53,199 nucleotides of DNA from an uncultured Granulosicoccaceae bacterium (GCA_938035945.1 CALHOU010000119.1:1-53199), one strand, 5' to 3'. Counted from the first letter of the stretch, positions 24,516-34,682 are shown. Notes: generated by a model not told the origin, from the letters alone. Numbers and translations are program-made.

Positions 24516-25229
24516 TTAGAAACGGAAACCTGCCTTTAAACTACCTGAACTGTAGTCTCCAGTTTTATCAGCTTCCAAGGTCAAATTTAACAAGCCAAGA
24601 TTGATATTTAAACCTGCAAACATTTTCGTTTGACTCAAAGTCTCTTCTTGTAAGTTTGGTGCATCATTGGGGGTTACAGTGCTTCTTACAATACCAACAC
24701 CAGCATAAGGCGTTGCCATCAAAAAACCTTTAGATGCGGAGATATCCAAACCAATATTTTGCATATCCATCTCATCAACGCCTTGCAACATTGATGCGCT
24801 GGCGCGAATGCCCACGGCGGGCAAGGCAACATTGCCTTTCAACAAGGCATAACGCACCTCGGCTCCGAGTACTTGAATATCGGTACCTGGCGCACCACTG
24901 ATCGATGCACCAACATCGATACCAAAGGGCAAGCCTTTGTGAACAGTTAATCGTGGAAGCGCTATGCCGGATACGTCGAAATCACCTTCGCTCGCGATAT
25001 CGAACACATCGTCAACTTCGATGGTGGTATACGACACGCTCAATCCAACATCAAAACCAATAATTCCTAAAGGCTCTGGTGGAGTCACGCCTTTGTATTG
25101 CGCGGCAGCGGCTACATTTTCAGATAATTGAACGAACTGCTCCTGCGTTAAAAGATTTAATGTATTAAACGAGGCAGCCTGCGTGGCAGATGCGCTTAAC
25201 AACAATAGTAATCCGATCAAGCGAGTCAT
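24516..25229 (-). CDS. Outer-membrane beta-barrel-like protein (possible DUF6588)
   Basis: 237 residues. Signal peptide MTRLIGLLLLLSASATQA, then an N-terminal helix region, then alternating strands ending in a terminal Phe (LKAGFRF), the usual C-terminus of outer-membrane barrels. Segments RLTVHKGLPFGIDVGASISG and LPAVGIRASASMLQG recall DUF6588-type proteins, from memory. A role in the outer membrane is inferred from signal, strands and final Phe. It lies 18 nt after the ABC-F gene and may be co-transcribed with it. Confidence 0.65.
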   Translation of the reverse strand: MTRLIGLLLLLSASATQAASFNTLNLLTQEQFVQLSENVAAAAQYKGVTPPEPLGIIGFDVGLSVSYTTIEVDDVFDIASEGDFDVSGIALPRLTVHKGLPFGIDVGASISGAPGTDIQVLGAEVRYALLKGNVALPAVGIRASASMLQGVDEMDMQNIGLDISASKGFLMATPYAGVGIVRSTVTPNDAPNLQEETLSQTKMFAGLNINLGLLNLTLEADKTGDYSSGSLKAGFRF

Positions 25230-25247
25230 TAACTTCTCCTGTGCTAT

Positions 25248-27188
25248 TTAATCTGCAGCGCCGTCAGTCTCGGCCTGCTCAAGTGCCTGCATATTCTCCA
25301 GAAGCTCATCTTCCAGTTGCGCCACTTGCTGTTTCTGCTCAGCTTCGAGAGCTAATAGCTCCGTCAACTTTGATTTGTTCTCAGAATTGTATAGCTCATT
25401 CGAGGCCAATCTGTCGCGCGTATCTGACAGTTGGGTTACCCATTGTTCCAATTTTCGTTCTGATTGCTCAATTGCCCTGGTTAGCGGGCGCAACTTTGCC
25501 CGTATAGCGGCCTGATCACGCTTTTGTTGCTTGCGATCGATGCTTGAGACGGTATTTGTGACGGTTCCGTCATCGTTCTGTCTCTGAGTGCTCAATGCTG
25601 CATTTGCGTCGGCATTGGTTCGGCTTCGGTAATCACTTAACCATCGCGCATAGCCATCCAAATCGTCGTCGAAGGGTGCCACCGCACCATCAGATACCAA
25701 AACAAGATCATCGACGACGGAACGCAATAAACTACGGTCGTGCGAAATCACCAGCAATGCGCCACCATAATTTTGTAGCGCCTCAGCCAAGGCATCACGC
25801 ATTTGAATATCCAAATGGTTGGTCGGCTCATCGAGTAACAACAAATTGGGTTTCTGATAAACAATTAAAGACAAGGCAAGTCTGGCTCGTTCCCCACCCG
25901 ACATTGTTTTGGCGCTTTGTAGTGCTTGATCACCAGTAAAACCAAATCCACCTAAATAGTTTCGGGCTTGCGCATCACTCAATGCTGGGTCTACCTCCAT
26001 GATCGCATCCATGGCGGTGTGCTCATCGCGCAATTGATCGACTTGGTGCTGAGCAAAGTAGCCCAGCTTTAGTTTCTGTGCAGGTAAGCGCTCGCCAGTT
26101 AACAACTCCAAGTCACCAACAATGGCTTTGATCAAAGTTGACTTACCCGCACCGTTTGCTCCCAGCAAGCCAATACGATCACCGCTTTGGATATTCATGG
26201 TGATGTTTTTCAAAACAACATTGTCGTCATAACCAATATCCGCTTCACTTATCAACACCAAAGGGTTCGGTAGGCTCTCTGGTGCGCGAAACGAAAACTT
26301 AAAGGGTGAATCTACATGCGCAGGTGCGATCGAGGTCATGCGTTCAAGCATTTTTAAGCGACTTTGCGCCTGTTTGGCTTTTGTGGCCTTTGCGCGAAAG
26401 CGATCAACAAACGATTGCATTTGCGCCATCGTTGCTTGTTGCTTAACGTACATGGCTTGTTGATTTGCAAGCCGCGCCCCACGCTGCTGTTCAAATGCTG
26501 AATAATTACCGGTGTACAAAGTACCGGCTTGCTGCTCTATATGCAGCGTATGCGTAGTAATGCGATCAAGAAATTCTCTGTCGTGTGAAATCATTAACAA
26601 CGTGCCTTCTCGTGCACGTAACCAATTTTCTAACCACAATACGGCATCTAAATCGAGATGGTTGGTTGGCTCATCAAGCAATAATAAATCGCTTGGGCTC
26701 ATTAAGGCTTGCGCAAGGTTTAGTCGCATGCGCCAACCGCCGGAAAAATCAGACACTGGCGTATTATGTTGCTCGGTTAAAAATCCTAGGCCGTTTAACA
26801 AAGAACCAGCCCGCGATTTAATCGTGTAACCACCAGCCTGATCATAGTCAGCCAGCAGTTCTGCATGCTTCTCACCGTTATCGGCAACAGCCTGCAATTG
26901 AGCCTCTATCGATCTTAATTTCCGGTCCCCATCGATCACGTATTCAATCGCTGGAGCATCTGAGCTGTGCGATTCTTGCGCGACGTGGGTGACTGTGATG
27001 TTTTGCTGCAACGAGATATCACCATCGTCTGGCTCGAGTTCGCCTTGAATCATGGCAAAAAGCGAAGACTTCCCACAGCCATTGGCACCGGTCAAGCCAA
27101 CCTTCTGGCCACGGTGGATGACCAAACTGACACGGTCGAACAGTAAGGCGCGATCGCGTCGGCAAGCAATGTTGTTAAAGCTGAGCAT
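25248..27188 (-). CDS. yheS: ABC-F family ATPase, YheS type
   Basis: 646 residues with two ABC modules and no membrane segments. Module 1: GANGCGKSS, FSGGWRMRLNLAQAL, LLLLDEPTNHLDLDAV. Between modules is the Lys/Arg/Gln-rich P-site-tRNA interaction motif region (QATMAQMQSFVDRFRAKATK). Module 2: GANGAGKST, MSGGERARLALSL, LLLLDEPTNHLDIQM. The C-terminal ~100 residues are a charged coiled coil. EYVIDGD after the first Walker A supports YheS over Uup or EttA. ABC-F proteins act on ribosomes to relieve stalled translation. Confidence 0.9.
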   Translation of the reverse strand: MLSFNNIACRRDRALLFDRVSLVIHRGQKVGLTGANGCGKSSLFAMIQGELEPDDGDISLQQNITVTHVAQESHSSDAPAIEYVIDGDRKLRSIEAQLQAVADNGEKHAELLADYDQAGGYTIKSRAGSLLNGLGFLTEQHNTPVSDFSGGWRMRLNLAQALMSPSDLLLLDEPTNHLDLDAVLWLENWLRAREGTLLMISHDREFLDRITTHTLHIEQQAGTLYTGNYSAFEQQRGARLANQQAMYVKQQATMAQMQSFVDRFRAKATKAKQAQSRLKMLERMTSIAPAHVDSPFKFSFRAPESLPNPLVLISEADIGYDDNVVLKNITMNIQSGDRIGLLGANGAGKSTLIKAIVGDLELLTGERLPAQKLKLGYFAQHQVDQLRDEHTAMDAIMEVDPALSDAQARNYLGGFGFTGDQALQSAKTMSGGERARLALSLIVYQKPNLLLLDEPTNHLDIQMRDALAEALQNYGGALLVISHDRSLLRSVVDDLVLVSDGAVAPFDDDLDGYARWLSDYRSRTNADANAALSTQRQNDDGTVTNTVSSIDRKQQKRDQAAIRAKLRPLTRAIEQSERKLEQWVTQLSDTRDRLASNELYNSENKSKLTELLALEAEQKQQVAQLEDELLENMQALEQAETDGAAD

Positions 27189-27276
27189 GGGGTATTGTTA
27201 CATGCTTGCGACACTCTGGGCTCATGGGTTTGCGCTTCAATGTTATTATTGTGTTAATAGTTTGGAGAAACATCTT

Positions 27277-27888
27277 ATGAACACCTTCGTTGTAAAATTG
27301 CCTGCAAAAATCGCACTCATGCTCAGCTCACTACTGCTGCTCAGCGGTTGCGGCATCAACAATATCCCCACGTTTGACGAAGCTGTGGACAGCGCCTGGA
27401 GTGAGGTCCAGAACCAATATAAGCGTCGTGCTGATTTGGTGCCAAACTTGGTCGAAACCGTAAAAGGTTTTGCCGAGCAGGAAAAGGAAGTTTTTCTTGA
27501 AGTCACCGAAGCACGTGCCAAAGTCTCACAAATGAACGTATCTCCGGAGATGCTCTCTGACCCTACCGCCTTTGAGATGTTCCAACAAAACCAGGCTGGT
27601 CTCGGCGGTGCATTGTCTAAGCTTATGTTGGTGGCAGAAAGATACCCGGATTTAAAGTCGAACGAAAACTTCTTGCAATTACAAAATCAACTGGAAGGTA
27701 CCGAGAACCGTATCGCGGTTGCTCGCGGTGACTATATAAAGGCTGTACAAAAATACAATACCGAACTGCGCACCATCCCAGGACGTTGGTGGAGAAAATT
27801 TATGTACTCTGAAAACACGGCTAAAGAAACATTCTCCATCAACGAGGCCGACACTCAGCTACCTAGTGTTAATTTTAACAATAACTAG
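27277..27888 (+). CDS. lemA: LemA family lipoprotein
   Basis: 203 residues from ATG 27277, supported by GGAG at 27264-27267; the open frame begins much earlier but there it reads antisense to the ABC-F gene. N-terminal lipobox LLLSGC (Cys about 26) indicates a lipoprotein. LemA core: DEAVDSAWSEVQNQYKRRADLVPNLVETVKGFA, followed by long helices (LMLVAERYPDLKSNENFLQL). LemA commonly pairs with TPM-domain proteins, as here; its exact role is unclear. Confidence 0.92.
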   Translation: MNTFVVKLPAKIALMLSSLLLLSGCGINNIPTFDEAVDSAWSEVQNQYKRRADLVPNLVETVKGFAEQEKEVFLEVTEARAKVSQMNVSPEMLSDPTAFEMFQQNQAGLGGALSKLMLVAERYPDLKSNENFLQLQNQLEGTENRIAVARGDYIKAVQKYNTELRTIPGRWWRKFMYSENTAKETFSINEADTQLPSVNFNNN

Positions 27889-27915
27889 TTAATCGGCTTA
27901 GCCTTGGTTATTGCG

Positions 27916-28812
27916 ATGAATCGTTTTCTCAGTATCGCCATGCTGGTTCTAAACTGCATGGCGAGCTCCATAGTATCTGCACAATCGGAACCCACGTTTC
28001 CTACCCTCACGGGACGCGTTGTCGATCAAGCCAATATCCTCGACCAGGCCACGGAGAAAAAATTAAGCGCACAACTGGCCGAACACGAAACACAAACCAG
28101 CAACCAAATCGTTGTGGTAACGGTTAATTCACTACAGGGCTATAACGAGGCTGACTATGCGCTTCGCTTAGGCCGCAAATGGGGCATTGGTACCGAAGCG
28201 AAAAACAACGGCGCCATCTTACTTGTTGCACCTAATGAGCGAAAAGTGAGAATAGAAGTGGGATACGGACTCGAAGGCGCGTTGCCGGATGGTCTTGCAG
28301 GGCAAATCATTCGCCGAGATATTCTTCCGCAATTCAAAGAACAAGACTACCCAGGTGGTATTGGTAACGGTGTGAACTCCATATTGCAAGCCGTGGTTGG
28401 TGAGTACAAGGCAGAACCCATACGTTCCAACAGATCACCTGGCACCCATGGTCAGCCATTTGATTTTATTCCGCTGTTTTTTATTGGCATTGTTGCCTTG
28501 CCAGCGCTGTTGCGCAAACAACGCTTGTACCGTGCAGCCAACGCCGCCTTCCCGGCAGGCTTTACCGGTTTAACCGCCACACTAATGAGCGGACATTTTC
28601 TGATTGGCATAGCCGTTGCGATTGCCGTATTTATTGCCGTCTATTTTTTAAGCTCTAACACTGGCGGCGGCAGTAGCGGAGGCAATGGCCGGCGTGGAAG
28701 TAACCGCATGGGTGGTGGAATAGGTGGCGGACTAGGCGGTGGTTTTGGCGGTGGCGGGTTCAGCGGCGGCGGCGGCAGTTTTGGCGGCGGCGGTGCATCA
28801 GGGAGCTGGTAA
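27916..28812 (+). CDS. TPM-domain membrane protein with Gly-rich tail (YgcG type)
   Basis: 298 residues from ATG 27916; a TTG at 27904 is less likely. Signal peptide to about residue 22, then a TPM domain (GRVVDQANILDQ, VVVTVNSLQGY, KVRIEVGYGLEGALPD), two hydrophobic segments around 195-250, and a C-terminal tail that is almost only Gly, Ser and Phe. The TPM domain (also in plant TLP18.3) faces the periplasm. It lies 27 nt after lemA and overlaps the next TPM gene by one base. Confidence 0.9.
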   Translation: MNRFLSIAMLVLNCMASSIVSAQSEPTFPTLTGRVVDQANILDQATEKKLSAQLAEHETQTSNQIVVVTVNSLQGYNEADYALRLGRKWGIGTEAKNNGAILLVAPNERKVRIEVGYGLEGALPDGLAGQIIRRDILPQFKEQDYPGGIGNGVNSILQAVVGEYKAEPIRSNRSPGTHGQPFDFIPLFFIGIVALPALLRKQRLYRAANAAFPAGFTGLTATLMSGHFLIGIAVAIAVFIAVYFLSSNTGGGSSGGNGRRGSNRMGGGIGGGLGGGFGGGGFSGGGGSFGGGGASGSW

Positions 28813-29468
28813 TGAGTTTTTTAACCCAAGAGCAAAAAGACACACTACGCGAGCAAATCCATCAGGCCGAGAGTAAAACCACCGGCGAAATTGTTACGGT
28901 AATTGCAAACCAAAGTGATAGCTACCGATACATCCCTTTACTGTGGGCGGCACTGATCAGCTTAAGCATTCCAGGCTTTTATTATCTATATCAGTTCCTG
29001 ACCACAGGCGGATGGAGCGATCCTGGTGAAGCAATGGCCCCGGCACGCTTGTACCAAATCCAGGTGTTGGTGTTTTTAGGCTTAGGCACCCTCTTTCAAA
29101 TTCCCGCTTTACGCTTTTTCCTAATACCCAAATCAGTCAAGCTCCACCGCGCGCGCCGCCACGCGCATGAGCAGTTTTTTGTACAAAACCTGCATCTGAC
29201 CGATAACAATACCGGCGTTTTGATCTTTGTATCGGTTGCTGAACACTATGTAGAAATCATTGTTGATAAAGGAATCGCCAATGTCGTTGATAATTCGGTG
29301 TGGGAAGAAACGGTTGCAGAATTTATTCAACATATGCGAAACGATGATATCGCTACAGGTTTTGCCAGCACGGTAGAGCATTGCAAAGATGTGCTGTGGG
29401 AGCACTTCCCTGCCACCCATGGCCGACCAGATGAGCTAACAAATAACTTAATTGAAATACAAAACTAA
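28812..29468 (+). CDS. TPM-domain protein (second copy)
   Basis: 218 residues without a signal peptide: an N-terminal half-domain with the TPM pattern (ESKTTGEIVTVIANQSDSY), two membrane segments (about 40-62 and 82-105), then the rest of the domain (NNTGVLIFVSVAEHYVEIIVDKGI). Start overlaps the previous stop (TAATG), so lemA and the two TPM genes form an operon of probably interacting membrane proteins. Ends 23 nt from the convergent MFS gene. Confidence 0.88.
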   Translation: MSFLTQEQKDTLREQIHQAESKTTGEIVTVIANQSDSYRYIPLLWAALISLSIPGFYYLYQFLTTGGWSDPGEAMAPARLYQIQVLVFLGLGTLFQIPALRFFLIPKSVKLHRARRHAHEQFFVQNLHLTDNNTGVLIFVSVAEHYVEIIVDKGIANVVDNSVWEETVAEFIQHMRNDDIATGFASTVEHCKDVLWEHFPATHGRPDELTNNLIEIQN

Positions 29469-29491
29469 AGCCCCCGATCCATCGCTTAAGC

Positions 29492-30655
29492 TCAAGGTTT
29501 ACCAACCACCGATTTATCAGGGCCAACTTCTGATGCTAAATACACAGTGGTTAAAGCCACCGGCGCTAGCAACAACAAGGCAATACGCAAACTAAACGCT
29601 TCCGATATAAAACCAATTAGTGGAGGCGCTAATAAAAACGCGGTAAAAGACACCATCGTTATCGCCGCGACATTATCGGCAGCAGTTCCCGGCCGTCTTG
29701 CAGCAGCTGTGATGGCTAACGGATACACGATCGCCACACCCATCCCGCTTATCGCCGCGCCGACCATGGCCATAAACTGATTCACGGATAAAGCAAATAT
29801 GGCAATCCCCAAAGCCGCAGCCGTACCAGACACTCGCACGATTAACTTCGCCTCATAGCGATCCCCAATCGCATCACCACATAATCTTACAGTTGCCATA
29901 ACAATGGCAAAAAACGAATAGATAACACTGATCAACAATGGTGATGCGTTTAACTCTGAACTCACAAATACGGCAGACCAGTCAATAAACGCACCTTCTA
30001 CGACCATAATGCCCATCGGCAAAAAACACAGCAGTAAAATTGATGCCGATGGCAATTTAAATAATGGCGAAGTATCTTCAACAGGCTCTTTGATCAGCTG
30101 TTTAGTTTTCGGCAAACGCGAGGACATCCAAAACCCAAGCAGCGCAATCAGTGGCATAACAATCAAAAAATGCAGTCCCGCCGTCATACCCATGTGTGCC
30201 AAAGCGCCTCCCATCAGCGCACCGGCCATCGACCCCAAACTCCAAAACCCGTGGCAACGCGACATGATACGTTTCTCTAATACCAGCTCGATACGATCGG
30301 CCTCGGTATTCATCGCAACCTCTACCAGCCCAAGCGTTACCCCACTGATAAACAGCAGAGCGATAAATGCAATCTGCGTCTGCGCAAACGGTAGCAACAT
30401 AAACGAGCCCGCCCAGGCAGGTAGAAAAATCTGACAAGCACGTCGCAATCCAGTGCGCTCGATCAAACGGCCTGCGACGAGTAACCCCAACACGGTACCT
30501 AGTGGAATTGCGAGTAGACAAACGCCTAAAGCGGCATCACTTAAAGCCAAGGCGGTCTTGAAATCGGGTATGCGTGGAATCCAATTCCCCAGCACCGCAG
30601 ATTCGAGGAAAAACACGCCGAAGATGGCGCTGATGGCTTTAGTGGAAGGTGTCAT
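29492..30655 (-). CDS. MFS transporter
   Basis: 387 residues, about 12 membrane segments, short loops. N-terminal FGVFFLESAVLGNWIPRIPD and the A-loop GRLIERTGLRR are those of the YbjJ/fucose-permease-like MFS group. Substrate unknown. It diverges from the FAD-GcvT protein gene with 144 bp between them and no obvious ribosome-binding site at the ATG. Confidence 0.87.
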   Translation of the reverse strand: MTPSTKAISAIFGVFFLESAVLGNWIPRIPDFKTALALSDAALGVCLLAIPLGTVLGLLVAGRLIERTGLRRACQIFLPAWAGSFMLLPFAQTQIAFIALLFISGVTLGLVEVAMNTEADRIELVLEKRIMSRCHGFWSLGSMAGALMGGALAHMGMTAGLHFLIVMPLIALLGFWMSSRLPKTKQLIKEPVEDTSPLFKLPSASILLLCFLPMGIMVVEGAFIDWSAVFVSSELNASPLLISVIYSFFAIVMATVRLCGDAIGDRYEAKLIVRVSGTAAALGIAIFALSVNQFMAMVGAAISGMGVAIVYPLAITAAARRPGTAADNVAAITMVSFTAFLLAPPLIGFISEAFSLRIALLLLAPVALTTVYLASEVGPDKSVVGKP

Positions 30656-30799
30656 TAAGAACTGAGGGCCAATTTGTGGATGAGTCAGGTGTGCAATTGC
30701 TTAATTTGTCGCTATAAGTTAATCCAATCTGGTTCCTGACCACAGAAACACGACATAATATTGTAAACCTTAATCACTAACCTTTGGATCTGTAACGCG

Positions 30800-33223
30800 A
30801 TGGCTGATGCGAAAGTACTAATTATTGGCGGCGGTGTCGCTGGATGTAGCACCCAATATCACTTGGCCCAACGTGGCTGGACTGACACACTGCTGCTAGA
30901 GATGGATGAACTCACCTCTGGTTCAACCTGGCACGCAGCCGGTAACATCCCCACCTTCTCTGGTGCGCGCAATATCATCAAATTGCAGCATTACAGCACA
31001 CAGCTCTACGCTGAACTTTCACAAGACCCCAACTACCCCATTAACTATCACCAAACAGGCTCTATCCGTCTGGCGCAAACTGAAGAACGCTGGCAGGAAT
31101 ACCTGCACGTCGCCGACATGGCTAATGCGATGGGTTTGGGCTATGAGCTATTGACTAACGAACAGATGCAGGAGCGGTGTCCATTGATGAGCACCGATGG
31201 TCTGGTCGGAGGATTGTGGGACCCACACGATGGCGACATCGACCCAAGCCAGTTAACCCAAGCCTTTGCCTCAGCTTCGAGAAAATTGGGCGCTGAAATC
31301 AAACGCTTCACACGGGTAACGAAAATTGAACGCATCGGCAAACTTTGGCATGTCACCACGCCCGAACAAAGCTACACCTGTGAATACGTGGTTAACGCAG
31401 CCGGTTACCGCGCGGGAGAGGTCAGCGAATTGTTCGGACAATACTTGCCAGTGGTTTCAATGCAACACCAATATTTGGTTACCGAGTCCGTGCCAGAGCT
31501 TGAGCAAATGGATTCGCTAATGCCACTGATTCGTGACCCAGACGACTCCTATTACCTGCGTCAGGAAAAGACCGGTCTTATCCTTGGTCCATACGAAAAA
31601 GATGCTCGCCCACACTGGGCTGATGGCAAGTTACCTGAGAACTTTGCCTATCAGCTCTACCCAGATGACCTTGAACGTTTGGAATGGTACATCGAACAAG
31701 CCTGCGAACGTTTACCTATCCTGGGCAGTGTCGGTGTGCAACGGGTTATAAATGGCCCTATTCCGTATACGCCTGATGGCATTCCAAATGTTGGCCCGGC
31801 GGCCGGTTTGGAGAACGTATTCCACTGCAACAGTTTTAGCTTTGGTATTTGCCAAGGCGGTGGTGCTGGCAAAACTCTTGCCGAATGGATTGTTGATGGG
31901 CGCCCTGAATGGGACATGTGGGCTATGGATGCCAGACGTTATGGCCACTATGCAGACCAAGACTACGTCGTTGAAAAAGCCACAGAACTCTATGGTCGTG
32001 AATACGCAATCATGTTTCCACATGAAGAATGGCCGGGCGGTCGTCCGCGCTTAACCAGTCCACTGCACGAAACCTTAACCGCAAAGGGTGCGCAGTATGG
32101 TGCGCGTGGTGGTTACGAGCGTCCACAGTGGTTTGCACAAGATGGTGATGATGTAAATTCAACCCCCGGTTACGGACACGGCGGTTGGTTTGAAGCGGCA
32201 AAACGCGAAGCACTACACGTTGCCACTCATGCAGGTGTGCTCGATCTTTGTGGCTTTGCCAAATTTGAATTAAAAGGCGCGGGAGCGCGTGATTGGTTGG
32301 ATAGCATTATCGCTGGTCGTGTACCGTCAGTTGGCCGCTTATCGCTAAGCTACTTTTTATATAATAACGGTGGTATCGCTTGCGAGATGACTATCACCAG
32401 CGTAAGCGAAGAACACTACATTCTTATCGCAGGTGCGCCATCACGAGTGCACGATTTAGATTGGTTAGAAAAAGCCTTACCTGAAGATTCCAAACTAAGC
32501 ATTACCGATATCACTGATCAGAACAGCACCCTTGTGTTAGCAGGCCCTAAGTCGCGCGATGTGCTCGCCCCAATTTGCGATAAAGGGCTAAGCAATGACG
32601 ACTTCAAATGGCTAACCATGCAGCAAGTCAATGTAGCTGGGCATAAAGTTATGGCGCTGCGCGTGAACTACATTGGTGAGCTTGGTTGGGAATTACACGT
32701 AGCAAATGAATCAACCTTGGATGTCTACAACGCCTTGTTTGATTCGGCTACCAAGGTCGGTGTTGATTTGCGTGATTTTGGTCAATACGCGATGGACGGT
32801 ATGCGACTAGAAAAAGGTTACCGCGCCATGCAGGCCGAAATGGACCACGAAACATCACCACTCATGGCAGCACTCGATCGGTTTATCAAACTTGATAAAG
32901 ATGCAGACTTCCCAGGCAAAGAAGCTTTATTGATTGAAAAGCAACACGGTTCGCCACAGCTGTTTGTTCAGTTACAACTGGATGACACTGAATACGATGC
33001 GATCTACGGCTGCAGCATTATGGATGGCGACAAGGTGCTTGGCTATACCACCAGTGGCGGCTTTGGTTATCGACTGAATCAAAGCATCGCACTTGGCTAT
33101 GTCGATGCTGACAAGGCCACACCGGGAACAAAGCTTGAGGTGAGCGTGTTGGGCAAACGAGTTAGTGCAACCGTAGTTGCTGAACCCTTGTTCGACCCGA
33201 ACAACGAAAAGCTTCGCGCATAA
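30800..33223 (+). CDS. Dimethylglycine/sarcosine dehydrogenase-like FAD-GcvT fusion protein
   Basis: 807 residues in four parts: FAD-binding DAO domain (1-~370, GGGVAGCSTQYHLAQRGW), an FAO_M bridge, a GcvT aminomethyltransferase domain (~430-700, GAGARDWLDSI... DGMRLEKGYRAMQAEMDHE) and the GcvT C-terminal barrel (~710-800). His in SGSTWHAAG is where FAD is covalently held in dimethylglycine and sarcosine dehydrogenases. Such enzymes oxidise N-methyl groups and pass the carbon to tetrahydrofolate. Substrate specificity among N-methyl amines cannot be told. It ends at a strong terminator. Confidence 0.88.
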   Translation: MADAKVLIIGGGVAGCSTQYHLAQRGWTDTLLLEMDELTSGSTWHAAGNIPTFSGARNIIKLQHYSTQLYAELSQDPNYPINYHQTGSIRLAQTEERWQEYLHVADMANAMGLGYELLTNEQMQERCPLMSTDGLVGGLWDPHDGDIDPSQLTQAFASASRKLGAEIKRFTRVTKIERIGKLWHVTTPEQSYTCEYVVNAAGYRAGEVSELFGQYLPVVSMQHQYLVTESVPELEQMDSLMPLIRDPDDSYYLRQEKTGLILGPYEKDARPHWADGKLPENFAYQLYPDDLERLEWYIEQACERLPILGSVGVQRVINGPIPYTPDGIPNVGPAAGLENVFHCNSFSFGICQGGGAGKTLAEWIVDGRPEWDMWAMDARRYGHYADQDYVVEKATELYGREYAIMFPHEEWPGGRPRLTSPLHETLTAKGAQYGARGGYERPQWFAQDGDDVNSTPGYGHGGWFEAAKREALHVATHAGVLDLCGFAKFELKGAGARDWLDSIIAGRVPSVGRLSLSYFLYNNGGIACEMTITSVSEEHYILIAGAPSRVHDLDWLEKALPEDSKLSITDITDQNSTLVLAGPKSRDVLAPICDKGLSNDDFKWLTMQQVNVAGHKVMALRVNYIGELGWELHVANESTLDVYNALFDSATKVGVDLRDFGQYAMDGMRLEKGYRAMQAEMDHETSPLMAALDRFIKLDKDADFPGKEALLIEKQHGSPQLFVQLQLDDTEYDAIYGCSIMDGDKVLGYTTSGGFGYRLNQSIALGYVDADKATPGTKLEVSVLGKRVSATVVAEPLFDPNNEKLRA

Positions 33224-33242
33224 AACGCATTCTATAAGACAC

Positions 33243-33271
33243 AAAAAAGCCGGCTCAAAACCGGCTTTTTT
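33243..33271. terminator. Bidirectional intrinsic terminator
   Basis: AAAAAAGCCGG (33243-33253) pairs with CCGGCTTTTTT (33261-33271) around CTCAAAA. A and T runs on both sides suit termination of both the FAD-GcvT gene (plus) and galU (minus), which converge here. Confidence 0.93.
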
Positions 33272-33295
33272 GTTTGATCTATTAAGTTATGCAAC

Positions 33296-34216
33296 TTAGC
33301 TTGCTTTACCTTTCTTAGCTATCGGCACAACTTTGCCACCGCTGCGCTGATGTAATTCTTCCAGATACTCAGCGAAATCTGCTCCCACTTCCTCATGCTC
33401 AAGCGCGAACTCAACTTGGGCTTTCAAGTAACCGAGCTTACTACCGCAATCAAATCGACGACCTTCAAAGTTATAAGACAATACACGCTGCTCGGATAGC
33501 AGCTCAGCAATAGCATCTGTCAATTGGATTTCGTTACCAGCACCACGCGGTGTGTTTTCCAGAAAATGAAAAATACGCGGATTTAGAATATAACGACCAA
33601 CCACAGCCACATTACTTGGCGCATCGGCAACGGCAGGCTTTTCAACGATGCCAGACACTTCCATCAATCCAGGCTTTACTTCATTACCGGCCACAATACC
33701 GTAAGAGCTTACGTCTTCTTTAGGAACCGGCTCAGTCCCTAACACTGAACAATGCTGATAGTTGAATACATCTACCATTTGGCTCAGGCAAGGTTGCTCA
33801 GAAAAATTAATCAAATCGTCGGCCAAAATAACGGCAAAAGGCTCGTTATTTACAACAGGCTTTGCGCATAAAACAGCATGGCCTAAACCAAGCGCTTGCG
33901 ACTGACGAATGAATACGCAGTTCACATGATCTGGCAGGATATCTCGCAGAACCGCCAACATCTTGTCTTTGCCTTTGGCTTCGAGTTCGCGCTCCATTTC
34001 GTAGGCAGTGTCAAAATGATCTTCAATCGAACGTTTGTTTCGACCAGTGACAAAAATCAATGTGTCGATACCGGCGGCGACTGCTTCCTCAGCGGCATAC
34101 TGGATGAGCGGCTTGTCCACCACAGGCAACATCTCTTTCGGATTGGCTTTGGTCGCAGGTAGAAAGCGTGTGCCCATACCAGCAACAGGAAATACGGCTT
34201 TTTTTATTTGTTTCAT
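33296..34216 (-). CDS. galU: UTP-glucose-1-phosphate uridylyltransferase (GalU)
   Basis: 306 residues. Nucleotide-binding start [32 protein letters not shown] is diagnostic for GalU; later VILADDLI carries the metal Asp, and EIQLTDAI and [16 protein letters not shown] are conserved. It makes UDP-glucose for polysaccharide and lipopolysaccharide synthesis. Monocistronic; divergent from fdxA with a 142-bp gap. Confidence 0.96.
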   Translation of the reverse strand: MKQIKKAVFPVAGMGTRFLPATKANPKEMLPVVDKPLIQYAAEEAVAAGIDTLIFVTGRNKRSIEDHFDTAYEMERELEAKGKDKMLAVLRDILPDHVNCVFIRQSQALGLGHAVLCAKPVVNNEPFAVILADDLINFSEQPCLSQMVDVFNYQHCSVLGTEPVPKEDVSSYGIVAGNEVKPGLMEVSGIVEKPAVADAPSNVAVVGRYILNPRIFHFLENTPRGAGNEIQLTDAIAELLSEQRVLSYNFEGRRFDCGSKLGYLKAQVEFALEHEEVGADFAEYLEELHQRSGGKVVPIAKKGKAS

Positions 34217-34358
34217 TTCAACTCCACCCTAAACGGGCGATAAAACTCCAAATTAGGCTAAAAACGTAGCGACCATGCTGCGCCTGCTCCACACCAAGCA
34301 ATGGACAATTTTTGTTACTATCTGCAACTAGCAAGCCAAAACCATAGAGAGAATAACC

Positions 34359-34682
34359 ATGACCTTCGTCGTTACTGAGAACTGCATCAAGTGTAAATAC
34401 ACCGATTGCGTCGAAGTGTGTCCAGTTGACTGTTTTCACGAAGGGCCAAACTTTCTGGTTATAGACCCTGAGGAGTGCATCGACTGCTCCCTGTGCGAGC
34501 CTGAATGCCCTATCAACGCCATTGTCGCTGAAGAAGACATGAAACCCGAGGATGAGCCTTATCTAGCGCTCAACGCCGAGTTATCTGCTATTTGGCCCGT
34601 CATCACCATCCAGAAAGATCCTCCGGAAGATGCCAAAGAATGGGAAGACAAGCCAGATAAGCTAGCACTATTGGAACGATAA
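34359..34682 (+). CDS. fdxA: 7Fe ferredoxin FdxA
   Basis: 107 residues. Cluster ligands are seen in [18 protein letters not shown] and [12 protein letters not shown], the FdxA arrangement for one [3Fe-4S] and one [4Fe-4S] cluster, with the acidic C-terminal extension ending in LALLER. AGAGAG precedes the ATG. Low-potential electron carrier; in principle a donor for the Rieske oxygenase upstream, though nothing links them directly. Confidence 0.95.
   Translation: MTFVVTENCIKCKYTDCVEVCPVDCFHEGPNFLVIDPEECIDCSLCEPECPINAIVAEEDMKPEDEPYLALNAELSAIWPVITIQKDPPEDAKEWEDKPDKLALLER

Noticed and set aside
27052..27276. N-terminal extension of the lemA frame
   Set aside because: It is antisense to the ABC-F gene, while ATG 27277 has GGAG and a lipoprotein signal.
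30102..30521. 139-residue minus-strand frame within the MFS region
   Set aside because: It is a second frame on the same strand as the MFS gene, which has clear membrane segments and family motifs.
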